In this document: positions 33,554 through 45,108 of the stretch, piece by piece
Layout: each line of letters opens with the position of its first letter
Position numbering within the stretch: position 1 is the stretch's first letter
Assembly (NCBI GenBank): GCA_002682825.1
Contig: NOKP01000005.1
Coordinates: 744,001-808,000 of the forward strand
DNA from: Neonectria sp. B-13
Lineage: Eukaryota > Ascomycota > Sordariomycetes > Hypocreales > Nectriaceae
Length of the DNA stretch: 64,000 bases
Direction: 5' to 3'
Notes under the pieces: generated by a model
Told to the model about the DNA's origin: nothing
Seen by the model: the letters and a program-made list of their open reading frames with translations, nothing else
Database searches by the model: none
Made by a program: the position numbers and the translations under genes

Positions 33554-33722
33554 CTATCTGTCCTCGTGAATCACCTTCTTCCCAATAGGCCATCCTTAGT
33601 GTCAATTGTTAGTGCTTGGGTGTAACAGCAGGCCCGTCATGAACCCAGTACACAAAGCCTTCACACCTACGTACCAAATGAGCCTTCTTCGAATCCTCAA
33701 TTAACTTCGCAGCCCTAGCCAT
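33554..33722 (-). CDS. Possible very small spliced gene
   Basis: Exon 33671-33722 and exon 33554-33594 would be joined by a 76-nt intron with GTAGGT donor, ACTAAC branch site 14 nt before the acceptor and TAAG end, giving a basic 30-aa peptide (MARAAKLIEDSKKAHLVRW and IGKKVIHEDR after a proline). Unspliced, the same ATG gives 37 aa. The splice signals are good but the product is tiny and not recognised; it could be a remnant or part of a longer transcript. Confidence 0.22.
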
Positions 33723-34242
33723 CTTCGTAGCTACTCAAAACTATAACGACAGCCGCGTCATCAATAAGAGAAAGGTGGAAGAGGTGGTCAACCTAAGGCT
33801 AGTCCTCATCACCGACATGAGGTATGGTAGTGCAAGGATCTGATAGCGAGTCATGAAGAGTTTGGGCGGGCCATGACGTACGCCATGTTTACAAGTCTAG
33901 AAGACAGATTAATCATGGGCAGCGAGGGAGTGGGTGGATGACAAAAGCTGAAGATTAACAAGAGAGGCGGCCACGTCCCAATATAAAATAATCGCGATGT
34001 AAATACATTCTGAGGCAAAATGATTTGCTGTCTAAGTTTACTTTGTCCATTTCTCATCCAATCAGTATCATCTTCTCCCACAATGGGCTGAACTGTGCAT
34101 ATATTATCACGGCCACATTCAGGGTATGAGCCAATATTGCACTATGTATAAGGCGAGTGCATCTCCCCTATTGATCGGCCAGTTACCTCAAAGAACAATC
34201 ACTGTGGCCTTGTTTCATTGAGCGCACTATTCAGACAAAAGT

Positions 34243-35408
34243 CTAGAAGTACTTCTTTACTTGCTCCTCTGACCACTCCCAGTACTGTCGTCCGAGTTCA
34301 TGATCTGCAAGGTCCTTGCGGACAGGATCGACTTTCCCAAAAGGGGAGACTAAGCAAGTTGTCAGCAATCTATAGGGGTGAAAGTTCGAGATAGGAGAGG
34401 GAGGACGTACCCCAACCACCATTATCCTTCTCTGTAATACTGTCAGATAGACCTGCAAATAGTTCCGTATAGGCACCATTTTTAGGATCATGAGATACAA
34501 GTTTCTTGCAAAGTTATTAGCGCGAATGTGCCAATAGGTTTATTTTTACGTACAAACACGGCAAGCTGCATCCTCGGCATGTTTTGCTGGAGATTCGTCA
34601 CAAAGTTTCCAGGATTGAGAGACTGACAAAGTTAGCGAACAGTTTTTGAATCACAACGCGGTGGGGGTATCAAACAAGACTAATAATGCCGTCGCTAGAG
34701 TGCCTCCGTGTGAACTCGGCCGAATGCAAGACGTTGCCTGCTTTGCTTCGCCCGTACTTGGTCCATATGCCCTCTTCGTTGTGGTAGTCCATATTTGAAA
34801 AGTCGATGGCGGGATTGGGAGCACTATCCGCTGCGCTTGAAGAAACCCAGATTACTCGGACAGAGTTCTTGGGGGCAAGCTTGGCGGCTGCGGCGAGTGC
34901 AGGCTGAAGGAAGTGGGTGAAGAGAAAATGGCCCAAGTTGTTGACGCCAAGCTGTAGTTCGTATCCCTGCACCGTCTTGGACCCCTGTGGGGGGACCATG
35001 ACACCTGCATTGTTCCACAAAACATCGAGGCGGCTCTCCTTGGCCAGGAATTCTTGGGCTGACTGCTTGATTGTAGTGAGGTCATCTAGCACGAGGCGCA
35101 AAAAGATGAGTTTTCCAGAAGAGTTTGGAAAGTCATTCTCAATCTCCTTGATGACCTCACTGGTTTTTGGCTCGGATCGTGCGGCGACATAGACCTTGGC
35201 GTTGTGCTGGTAGAGGATAGAGATGAGTTCCTTGCCCAGCCCACCAGAGCCGCCGGTGACGAGAAATACCTGCTCGAGGTAATAAGTACAAGGCCAATGC
35301 CGCTACGAGGACTGAAGCACCTACTTTGTTCCGCTGATCGGGAAGATTCTTTTCTGTCAAGGTCGGCTTGTTTGGGAAGACAGTGCTCTTTCGGAAATTA
35401 GACAGCAT
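34243..35408 (-). CDS. Short-chain dehydrogenase/reductase (retinol dehydrogenase-like)
   Basis: Five exons (35325-35408, 34676-35269, 34554-34622, 34411-34504, 34243-34349) give 315 aa. Donor and acceptor sites are GT-AG throughout; the second donor (GTTTGA) is weak, but the junction gives ISLSLNPGNFVTNLQ, the expected SDR sequence. Motifs: TGGSGGLG (33-40, cofactor), NNAGVM, WVSSSAAD (catalytic Ser) and TKYGRSKAGN (Tyr-x3-Lys). It would oxidise or reduce a hydroxyl/keto group with NAD(P)(H). It lies downstream of a Zn2Cys6 gene in the same direction, with a palindromic CGG-type site upstream, so co-regulation is possible. Confidence 0.88.
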
Positions 35409-35621
35409 GGTGACGATGCTCAAACCGTTGTTTGGGAACTGATGAGGTGAACAGAATGTGATGAAAGAGAAAAAAAGACCAGTGCTGAATGGATGGATGG
35501 AAAGTGTGATTGTGATAGTAAACTCGGAAAGGGAATCTTCAAGCTTTATATATCCATTTGCTACACACGAAGGCGGCAGTGTCCGTCGTGTCGACAGAAA
35601 CCAAGGTAGCATTTGGTCATC

Positions 35622-35646
35622 TGCGGGTGCGGCCGCACTTCCCGCA
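35622..35646. promoter_or_regulatory. Palindromic CGG-rich site upstream of the dehydrogenase
   Basis: The sequence contains a perfect 12-bp palindrome gtgcggccgcac (35627-35638) nested in outer arms tgcggg (35622) and cccgca (35641). It lies about 220 bp upstream of the dehydrogenase start, between it and a Zn2Cys6 regulator gene. Everted/inverted CGG pairs are typical Zn2Cys6 sites. The interval 35409-35828 has no gene. Confidence 0.35.
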
Positions 35647-35828
35647 CCTGCAGACGGGGGGCCCGCATGGGGGCGTTATTGACCCGCTACAGACAAGGTA
35701 TCATCTCACCAAGCACCATCAAGATAAATTGTAGCAATGTTAGTGGCTGGTTATAATAGGTAACGGCTACGCGAAGCTGCGGCTGCATATCGTCACTTAA
35801 TTTTCCAGTCTCAGACGCCGTAAATCGC

Positions 35829-37741
35829 CTAGGCATTCATGGAGTTAACCCCCTGTTCTAGCTGAGTATCGTAAAACGTTGTCATCTCGACCAAAGTTTT
35901 ACCCAACCTCCATCTTGTTCCCAACACGTCCAATGCCTTATCCAAGTTCTTAACGCTTGCCCGATAGCTATCAGCCCCGCTCTCCCCCAGCAGCCAACGG
36001 AATGAGACTGTAGCCGAGTACATTGCATCGAGAATGAATGGACATATTTCCCCCAATGACGGACCATCCGGCCCGCTGATAGCGCAGATAGCGTTAGCAA
36101 GCTCGTGCACTTCATCGCTAACTTCCTGAACCAGCTTCAATGACCTGCTTTGCATTGCCAGTTCGTTTGGGTCCTTCGCGTTGGAGGAGGTTGCAAAGCC
36201 GGCACCTAGCGTCAGCTTTTCCGGGCACGTTAACAAGTCGAGAATTACAAAGAAGGCCGAGTGTGTTAAGCAGCGTGGGGCGAGAAGAGACATGAAGCTC
36301 CTCAACTCAGAATCTTGAACTGCATTATCCATGGCAGTCTTAAAACCCGTAAGCTCGTCCACAAGCAGCAAACACTCTGTGATCCTCGCCTTGGCTTCTA
36401 ACCGTTGGTTCCGCGCACAGGTCACCGCACGGCCGACGTAGATGGCTGCTTGGCAGAGACGAGCGTAATGAGCCTGGGGGACTTGGTAATCAACATCCAC
36501 GGCGTGGCTAACGGCACCAGAGACGTCGCCCGTGTCCTGTTATAATTAGTCAAAATTATATCGCCACTATGGCGAGTTGAAGATAGCTGGAGCACCCACC
36601 CATGCATAATCATCAGCTGGCAGTTTGCCATCAGACGGCGGCTCTTGAAACATACAAGGCCTTCTGCTTCCTATAGAGACGAGCCTATCGAGGATGAAAA
36701 TGGCCCACCACACTCTCCTCCTCTCCTCGGCTTCTGTCCACGTAGTCTGTTCCAAAGAGTCAGGAACTGTCTTATAGTGGACCTATAGCGAAGGGTCGAG
36801 ACTTTTGGCGGGCTGAGAGCCACACATACTATTTGGTGTATGGATACCGTATTCCCTCCACAAGAAATCATCAGAATCTCAGCATACCGGCCGCACGTCC
36901 CGATCGTCATCCATGCGGCAGGGTATATGGCATGACTATACTCGTAGAGGGCAACAAGGATCATTGCTTGAAGGCAGATAAGCGACACCCCGCCATGAGC
37001 TTGGAGGCGATCAAGAAAACCCTTGGCAGTTAAGTACAAGGTATTTTGATCATGCTTTTGCGCCTGAGAGGTTACCAACCTCATGCCCAAAAACAACATG
37101 GCAAGGTCAGGGCCTCCTTTGTGTAGGGAAAATCCGAGGTCCATTCTTTTCTTAGACACAATTGGCATCCACGAGTGTACGGTGCTGAAGTAGTCATGCG
37201 ATGCACCGAGCAAGGCATTCTCTTGAGTCAAGATGGCAAGAACATCCTGGCCAAGTTAGTAAGCTGTCTACTACAAAAGAGATACGCTAGCCGGCTTTCA
37301 TATTTCCGCTAACCTTACCATAGGGATGGCGAGTTCAGGCACCGGAACCGGAAGCCGGGCTGCTATGAAGCAGTCGATGTCGAGAAAAAGCGCCGCGGGA
37401 AACTTATCCGGAGATCTCTCGCGGCTGCGCTCAGGGGAGCAGCTAGGTGGGAGTTGAATGGTAGAATTTGATGCTGCGGGCGACGAGCTGGTTGTGGATT
37501 GAGGCACCGCTATGGCATGTAAGCGGTTCTCAAGTTCATCGAGCCTTGCCCGCAGTGGACCCAGTTCGGGCGCAGGACGCGGAGCATTGCTGTATTCGCA
37601 GGTACGACGCGTACGCTTACACAGACTGCACTGCGGCAAAGCCTTATCGCAGCGTCGTTTGTGCCTCTTGCAAGCTCCGCAGGCCTGCTCACTCCGCATG
37701 CCTGTTGCACTTGGGCTTGCCTCCATAACGTGGCACCACAA
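35829..37741 (-). CDS. Zn2Cys6 transcription factor
   Basis: Four exons (37319-37741, 36848-37246, 36600-36782, 35829-36536), all junctions in phase 0; 570 aa. ATG 37741 or the in-frame ATG 37726 could be the start. The zinc cluster is CGACKRHKRRCDKALPQCSL then CKRTRRTC (Cys 21, 24, 31, 38, 41, 48). A leucine-rich short coiled segment follows (LGPLRARLDELENRLHAI). The fungal-specific middle domain is recognisable: LYLTAKGFLDRLQAHGG, LVALYEYSHAIYPAAWMTIG, and after the second intron EERRRVWWAIFILDRL and CMFQEPPSDGKLPADDYAW. Target genes are unknown; the dehydrogenase downstream is the nearest candidate. Confidence 0.88.
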
Positions 37742-38242
37742 TGTAGGATGCAGCCACCGGAGGGGCTACGAAGAAAAAAGGGGGTTGAACAGAGCTTGCT
37801 ACTGTTCAATCAGTGATAGAAAGAGCGGGAAATGCGGCCGCGATATCGCTTATTGGTATAGGCAGCAACGCCACGCAATATGCAATGGTCAGCTTATTGC
37901 TACAGTAGGTGGTAGATACGCTATCGCCGTATTCGATCATGGTTTGAGGCCCAATAGGGTGTGGATGCTGAAACTTGTACTTTCGACCCCTCTTTTGCCT
38001 GTGAGGGGTTTTTCAGTCATCCGGATACTGTCAGATTCGTGGTCGACGCAGTGTCTTGCTGTGGGCACCGTCGAGAACATCAGTCCACATGTACACTGCC
38101 AATAAATAGAACGGAGATGACCATCTCACTTCGATATTGACCACCTGAATATCTGAACCGCCGATGGCACTGATGATGGCGGTTTTGACGGCAAGGGATG
38201 TCGAGTCGTTCAGATTCTTCAGTGGATCATATTGTTCCAGCG

Positions 38243-38817
38243 TCAAGGGCGCCACACATCGATTGAGTCGCCAATGACAGCAGTTTCGGGTTTCTGAGGA
38301 CGACGTTTGGAATGTGGGAGGATATCATAAGTGGTCCCTCGTGAATCGTCTGTCATAGCCCCAGCTCGTCTCTTGGTATCGAGACAGGTGAAAGGAGAAT
38401 CAAAAACAGAGGCAGTAATGTCTGCGACGGCAAGCAAGCTCTGAGACAAAAGATCGAGTCTATTTGGGCCATGGGAATCGCCCGTCAAGCTTGTGTGAGC
38501 CACAGAATCGTAGATCAAGGCACCCTGTGACATATCCAAGCTTGCTTCGAATAGACTATTGTCGTCGAGGCTACGGGTAATCAGAGGGTCGTATCTCCTG
38601 CCGAATTCAAGATCGGGAGAATCTCGATCATCGTCGTCCTTGTCATCGTCGATATTCTCGTCATTGTGTTTGTCGTCGGCACCGCCTCCTTCATGGTCTC
38701 CATTAGTTTCGCCATGCGATGAGCTTCCTAGAGAGTTTGGGCTTTGGCGTGATGGCCAGAGTGCAGGATTACAATCATTTTGCCAAATACTGCGTAACCC
38801 AGCGGCCAGCTGCCAAC
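38243..38817 (-). pseudogene. 5'-truncated gene remnant of unknown function
   Basis: One frame stays open from about 38817 down to 38243, encoding an acidic Asp-rich stretch (DDKHNDENIDDDKDDDD) and then FGRRYDPLITRSLDDNSLFE and DMSQGALIYDS. Upstream it meets TAG and then an AT-rich block at 38826. Downstream, coding character seems to continue in another frame to about 38150 (LEQYDPLKNLNDSTSLAVK), suggesting a frameshift or missed intron. Not recognised. The rest of 37742-38242 shows no gene. Confidence 0.35.
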
Positions 38818-38825
38818 CCTGGCTC

Positions 38826-39893
38826 TAAATCAGACTCTGAAATCTTTTTATTATTAATATTTTACCTAAGAAAGCTAATAATTTAAGATAAATCCTTTTA
38901 TAAAGCTATATTAAGCTTAAAATAGTAAATTAAAAAAGCATAAAATATTTCTAAGATATAAATACTTATTCTTAATATTAATATATTTATTAAAGATTTA
39001 ACATATAATTAATATCTTATGTATATTGAGAAAGAGGGAAGAAGGCCGGCCAGACTTATTAGCTTGACAAGAGACGACCAGGTCATTTATAAGTACTATA
39101 GTTCAGGATAAGCTTTTCATGAATTGGACATTAAGGTCAGAGAGAGGGACCTAGATGGGTTGCAAAAACAGGCTCAAGGTATAACATTGATGTGAACCAT
39201 GTTACTGGGAAAGCTTACTGTATTTAAGTTATTGGGATTAATAGTGCTAGGTATAGTATCTTACTGTATTAACTACTGTATATTATTTACTATATTATCT
39301 TAATCTATTAGATAATATTAACTAAGGCTAAAATTACTATAAATAAAAAACCTACTTTAAAAAAGATTATTCCCTTTTTAACCTTAATCTTAACTTAGTT
39401 TTCTTAGTATAAAAGTATTATATAACTTTTTCTAATAGCTTTTTATTTTATTATTTATTTAACTTTCTTTATTTAACTTCTTCTATTTAACTTTCTCTAT
39501 CTATTTTTTTTTCTTTTTTCTTTCTTTATCTATTTTTATAGTATAATTACTATTATATCTATTATTTAGTTTTAAAGATATTAGCTTAATTAGCTAAATT
39601 AGTAAGACTAATAGTTATTTATATATTAATAAGTTAAGGAAAGTAATATAAAAAGCTAAAGGAGTAAAGAGAAAGTATATATAACTTCTTTAAACTTAAG
39701 TTATTAAACTAAACTATAGGATTTTATTAACTTAGGTAAATAGCTTTTTAAACCTAAGTTTAAAGACTAAGCTATAGAGTAGATTCTCTTCTTAGCTTAA
39801 GTAAATAGACTTTTAAACCTAGGTTTAAAACCCAATTACCTTATATTAGCTACCTCTAGTTATTTAATCTTAGAGTATAAGTATACTATACTA

Positions 39894-39929
<36 letters not shown>

Positions 39930-39960
39930 TACTTACATAATATCGTAAATTCTAGCCTTA
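38826..39960. repeat. AT-rich RIP-like block
   Basis: Mostly TA-rich, stop-dense sequence; a less affected window (about 39030-39240) keeps normal composition. No coding frame. 39961-40352 is ordinary sequence without a gene, including two copies of ggtgaaagag near 40129-40150. Confidence 0.6.
39895..39933. repeat. (ATT)13 microsatellite
   Basis: Thirteen perfect ATT units at the right end of the AT-rich block. Confidence 0.95.
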
Positions 39961-40352
39961 ACCTAAGAGCAAAATGCCCAGCTATACACTACTATAGACA
40001 CTACTCGAATTGCGAAAGCAGTCTATTCTTCTAAAATCTAGGGTAAGCCCAAGCATTGAGTAGTCGTGGGCGGCTTATACTTGAAGATGTTATGGCCATC
40101 TATGTCTTACTAACAGTTGGGAGGGCAGGTGAAAGAGGGTGAAAGAGGGTGAATCAAGACATTCGAGTAGGTTGTTACATACATTCAGAAAACTTGGCGT
40201 GAGAAGCCTAGGAATTCCAGAAGGGATTTCAACCAGTTATAGAGCTCATTCATGCCCAGGCTGACCGCTGTACATTACTTTAGAATGCGGGGGAGAGATG
40301 CCACCCCGCGTTTTCTCTTCCAATATGTAATCCTCGGTAATAAGAACAGAGT

Positions 40353-42218
40353 ATGGATGCCGACAACAACAATTACGACAGCCATCACAAGCGCCACAGG
40401 CAACAAATGTCTCGTTCGAGAAGGGGCCAGTATGTGAACAAGGCGTGGTGAGTTCCGCTCTTGAATATCCCGTTCCCATGCTAAAAATGGCCCAGCAATG
40501 AGTGTAAGCGGAGGAAGATTAAATGTGACGGCGCGAATCCCTGCGCGAAATGCACTGGAACCTCTACAGAATGTGTCTATGTCAACAAGCAAAATGACCA
40601 CAGACTGGACTCAAGGTTGGTTTTTAATTGATCTCGTATTCACTGATGAAACCTAATCGTAGCAGTTCGAGGACCGCGGGCCCTGCAAGTCCGACTGGCC
40701 CGTCAAAATCAGTGAACCAGGTTCTCGCAAGTTCCACTGGTTCGGCAGGGTTACAATCCTACAATCAAGTAGAATCAGCATCGGAGCGACAAGCTAGCTC
40801 GACAGGCAGTGTCTAAGCCTATAGGTCTCCAAGTGACCCAAACGTCGACTCTCCAGAGTTTTGTGGTCCCTCCAGCTCGGAATTCACGTTGAACGTGGTG
40901 AGTGGAAACCTCAAAGCCATGGGTATGCCTTCGGCTATACTCGACAAGTCAAAAGCAGATGCCGGGTTCTCTCCCAGTGTTTCCTCTCAGCTAGCGCAAT
41001 ACGGCCCTTTCATGAAATTATTAGCGGTGGATCCGTTGTGGGACATACGGAGAGAGGATGCCGTCAAGCAGTGATACAATGGATCAGGTGCGCTTTGTCC
41101 AGTTGTCGACCAGCAAAGGATGTTGGAAACAGCCAACTCCGTGTTCACGGCCATCGAAAACGCCCGAGCCGAGGGCGTAAAAGTGAACCGAGGATCTCTG
41201 GTGGAAGCCCTCTTCACTGACGAAACAAATAAGCTGAAGATAGTTCTCGCCATTGGCCGGACTGTTGAGACAGTTGGTGGGAACGATAACGCGCAGAGAC
41301 TCATTCAAGGCACAAGGGAAGCAGTGGAGGGGTTACTCTGGAACTCCAACACTATTGACGGTATCCAGATCCTGGTACTCATGGTGAGGAACGGCATCTT
41401 CCTGTAGCGACGTTGACTCAAGCTCATGTATGAACAGGCGCTGTACTACTACCACCTGGACGAAGAGGTCCAGACTGGGAGAATGGCGGGGTTTGCAGCA
41501 AGACTGTGCCTTCAAATGGGTTTGCATCGGCGAGCAACGATTGAAAATACCTTCTCAAATCACACCGAGAGGTCAGATAACTCGGTGGTATGGCCAACTT
41601 CCCGAAGCCCTCAAGCTCGATCAAGCCAGGTTGCAGCAGAGCGGGACCAGTAACGAGACCAGCTACATGCAGGCAGTTCTTTTCCTGCGAAGAAGCCATC
41701 TCCACAACTTAATCTACCGTCCAACCCTGCAGTCAGCTGCGCGAATCGCCCAGGAGGAACCACACGGCCGCGTGGCTGTGAGGATTGCAAAAGAGTCACT
41801 TCAAACGCTTTCAGACCTGAACGATTACACCCTTTACGTCAAGACTTGGCCGCTCTTCTTTAAACACCTATTGTTGACGGCGTTTGGTAATCTGTTGCTG
41901 GCGGTTGTAAACGCGAGTTCACTGTTTGCTGAAAGCCTAAGGCATGAATTTGATATTGCACTCGATCTGATCAAGCAGCTTAGCATCCGCTCGGGGTTGT
42001 TAATGCGGCTGTGGAACCGGCTTCAAGGCTTGCGGGATCTACAAGCCAAACTATTCAATCGTCCGATGGTGGAAAATCCAACGGGAAATGGCTCTTCCTA
42101 CACAGACTATTCGCCTAGTTCTCTCTTATTCGACGAACTATTCCCAGCTCTGCAAGTTAATTGGCTTCATCGGGAGAGGCTGAGGTGCCTGAGGATCTTG
42201 CAGGAGGGCCACTGGTGA
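40353..42218 (+). pseudogene. Zn2Cys6 transcription factor, inactivated
   Basis: A first exon (40353-40447) joins through a 48-nt intron to restore KACNECKRRKIKCDGANPC, then AKCTGTSTEC, a complete zinc cluster. After a second intron (GTTGGT donor, about 40613-40658) the frame shows SSRTAGPASPTGPSK, then TAA at 40814-40816, continues as PEFCGPSSSEFTLNVVSGNL, meets TGA at 41072-41074, and goes on through the fungal-specific domain (PVVDQQRMLETANSVFTAIE, WNSNTIDGIQILVLM). A further intron (about 41383-41436) leads to ALYYYHLDEEVQTGRMAGFA. Near 41575-41582 the frame shifts from HTERSD to RWYGQLPEALKLD, and the conserved block expected between them is missing. Two stops plus an internal deletion make it a pseudogene; the C-terminal part to EGHW is otherwise preserved. 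Confidence 0.85.
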
Positions 42219-42579
42219 GGGAACATTTGAATATGCTATTCGATTTCCCCGGGGAGCCGAATAGTTTCTTCAATTCCCCATTTATTCATTGGGAATGAAC
42301 TATTCAAAAATCATAAAGCGCTCTCGTCCAGACTAGATGGATGGCATGTTCCAGTGTTTTTCTGAAAGGTTAGACACAGGAAAGAAGTAAGAACATGGCC
42401 ATTAGGCTACCGGGCTGTTAGGGTTAGCACGAAAACAACGTTCTCTTAGTGACCTATTTGTCGTCTGACTTAGGCGTGTGATGTACCAGGTGACCAAGTC
42501 CACGGAAACTCTGGGTCTGCCGGAATTTCAACTTTATCCACTAAGCCGTTCGTTCCCTTTGACTAGTTCTTGATTCAGT

Positions 42580-42933
42580 CTACACAACTACCAGCTCACC
42601 TACGCCTTCCGAGTCTATCGAGAAATTCGGACCAGCTTTTTTAACCTTTTTGAGGCCTACACCTTTGTGACTTCTTAGTTTCAAAGCAGCGGAGAAACTC
42701 CGAGAGGCGGGGGTCTTGGTGACGACGGAATTTCCTGAGGACGCAGAGCACGGGTTTGATGCAAGAGCCGGCAATGTGGATGTTGGAGGGGACGAAGGGA
42801 GCAGTGTGGTTGCAGTGGAGAGCTTGAGAATGGCCATTGGCTTTCTGGACTCCTCGGGGGCCAAATCGCAGTATGTAGCGTAGATCGTATAGTCTTCGGC
42901 AGATAGGATCGGCAATTGAGCAGAAAATGCCAC
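42580..42933 (-). CDS. Hypothetical ORF, possible 3' exon or fragment
   Basis: A 117-codon frame starting MAFSAQLPILSAEDYTIYAT and ending in a basic, Ser-rich tail. A CAG just upstream could be a splice acceptor, giving TNAVAFSAQ. No family was recognised and an alternative frame over the second half looks equally plausible. The rest of 42219-43413 holds no recognisable gene. Confidence 0.2.
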   Translation of the reverse strand: MAFSAQLPILSAEDYTIYATYCDLAPEESRKPMAILKLSTATTLLPSSPPTSTLPALASNPCSASSGNSVVTKTPASRSFSAALKLRSHKGVGLKKVKKAGPNFSIDSEGVGELVVV

Positions 42934-43413
42934 CGCGTTAGTCTGTATGATGGTCAGTTGGTCTCTTCAGAGCCTTAGACGGAGGTCACAAATGATGATG
43001 ATGACAGACTTGGTAAGCGACGTACCGAGGCATGACACAGGCCGTATGAGCTGGCCGAGTGTTTTCATTGACGATCATAGCCCAGAGCTAATTCGACTGA
43101 GAAAAGGGGAACTTTGTGCTTCCGAGATCTACTGTAGTAATGGCCTATGGCTTCACCATCCTTCGCTGGGCAGTCTAGGTATTGCTTCTCGCCTTCGTGA
43201 CGCTAGTTCCGCTTCCGAGCCCCCGGGTCGGATTTGGCTCCACCTCCCGGATGCTCGGTGTCGCGGCATCAGTAACGGCAATGGAAGGCAATGACAAGGG
43301 CTATTGGTGTAGTAGCGCTTGATAAGACAGAAAACTCTGAAATATGTCATGTTGGACCTGTACAACTTCTCAGTCTCTTCATTCAGCCACGCAAAAAGGC
43401 AATAAAAACGACC

Positions 43414-45088
43414 ATGGACTTTGCCAGCTATACCCGTGCCCCAACTAAGGCGCTTCCCGTCCCTGTTCTGGTGGTACTTGTTGTCTCTTTGCTTTTGACC
43501 CTGTAGATCGTCTATTATCGCCATCTTCACCCTCTGTCCAAATATCCGGGCCCCTTCTCTGCCTCATTTACCAATCTATGGAAAGTCCAGCAGCTCTGGA
43601 GCCTACACATGCCCGAAACGTTAGTTCAGCTACATGAAAAGCATGGAGATGTCGTCCGGATAGGGCCCAATCAACTCTCATTCAGGCAGGGCGGGGCTGT
43701 ATCTCGCATTTACAAAGCTGGACGCCATCTGCCCAAGACTAAGTTCTATGTTGAATTCACTTCCTTCAACCCAAACTTATTTGGTACACGGGATGAAAAC
43801 GTAAGTTGTTGAGAGACTTAAGTAAACTAGAAAGGCTCCACTAATAGAAACTTATAGATCCATTCCCTTCGACGTCGTCAGATGGCCCACGCCTTTTCCC
43901 TACAATCCATAAAACAGATGGAGCAATACATCGATCAACACTTGATGCAATTTCGCCGAAACCTCGATCATTACTCGGATACTGGGGAGGTATTTGACCT
44001 CAAAGAGCTTATCGCTTTTTTTGTTCTCGATGTGCTGGGAGACTTGGCCTTCAGGACAAGCTTCAACTCACAAGTCAAACAAGACTATTCTGAGCCACCG
44101 CCTATCAACAACCATATTTTCTTAGCTTGCCTTCTCGGAATGGTACCGGATCTTATGCCTCTTCTCAAGTCCATGCTTCCCTGGATCCCATTACCATGGG
44201 TTCAGAACTTGCTCCGAGCTCGACAACAACTAAAGGACCTTGCTTCTGACTGTGTAAGGCAAAGAATGGGGGAGAAGGTTGACGGCATAAATGATCTCCT
44301 CACATGCTTGATCAACGCAGTCGACCCTGAAACAGGCGGTAGGCTGACTGAACTCGATGTACAAACCGAGGCATTCGCATTCATGTAGGTCAAGTTTCAG
44401 TTGCTAGCACTGGCCCATTAATCTAAAAAGAACTCAGTGTCGCAGGATCACATACGACTTCCGGCACCCTGACCCTCTTATTCACGTATATCCTTCAAAC
44501 CCCTGCTATCTACGAACGGGTGACCGATGAAGTGGACGCACAGCTCGGCAGCATCACCGACGACATTGTCCCTGTCGATCATTTAGAGAGAGTTCTACTA
44601 TACATGATGGCATGTCTCAACGAGAACTTTAGAATGAATTCGGTCTTCACAATGCCTCTGGAGCGGAAAGTAGTGGCGAAAGAAGGATTCATGATCGAAG
44701 GACACGTTGTTCCAGAGGGGGTGAGGATGCGGTCTACTTCATATCTTGAGCTAACAACGAATAACAGACAACCGTCTTTAGTTTGAACCATGTGGTACAG
44801 CACAACCCGAATATTTGGGGAGCCAACCACAATGTGTTTGATCCTTCGCGATTCCTTGGCCCCAATGCTGAACATCTCAAGCAGCACTTGAGCCCGTTTA
44901 GCATCGGGCACCGCATGTGTATCGGTCGCAACATGGCGATGACAAACATGTTAAAACTGGTATCCACGACCGTCAAATATTATCACTTGGAGATGGAGGA
45001 TCTTGGGCGAAGGATATCCACGATGAGTGTGGGCATATCGGAGAAGGAGGGTCCGTTGATGTGCCGTATCCGGAAGCGTTTACGATGA
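43414..45088 (+). pseudogene. Cytochrome P450 with one premature TAG
   Basis: Four exons (43414-43800, 43858-44384, 44438-44720, 44768-45088) yield 505 aa. Seen: N-terminal membrane anchor (VPVLVVLVVSLLLTL), proline-rich hinge KYPGPF, I-helix IVAGSHTTSGT (restored by the second intron; the usual acid is His), ExxR in LNENFRMN, and the haem loop FSIGHRMCIGRN with the cysteine ligand. The only lesion is TAG at 43504-43506, codon 31, right after the anchor; CAG would be the one-step precursor. Everything after it is clean, so the break is probably recent, or restart at the Met of MPETLVQLHEKHGDVVR could give a soluble, probably inactive form. A benzoate 4-hydroxylase-like or secondary-metabolism P450 fits; substrate unknown. 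Confidence 0.8.
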
Positions 45089-45108
45089 CACACATCCCGT
45101 CTCACTAG

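Noticed and set aside
37021..37085. Intron within the Zn2Cys6 gene at the GTAACC/GTTGGT sites
   Set aside because: The unspliced frame reads LVTSQAQKHDQNTLYLTAKG, which is expected family sequence, so no intron is needed.
43504..43506. Programmed stop-codon readthrough in the P450
   Set aside because: The stop is TAG followed by ATC, not the TGA-CTA context known for readthrough; nonsense mutation is simpler.
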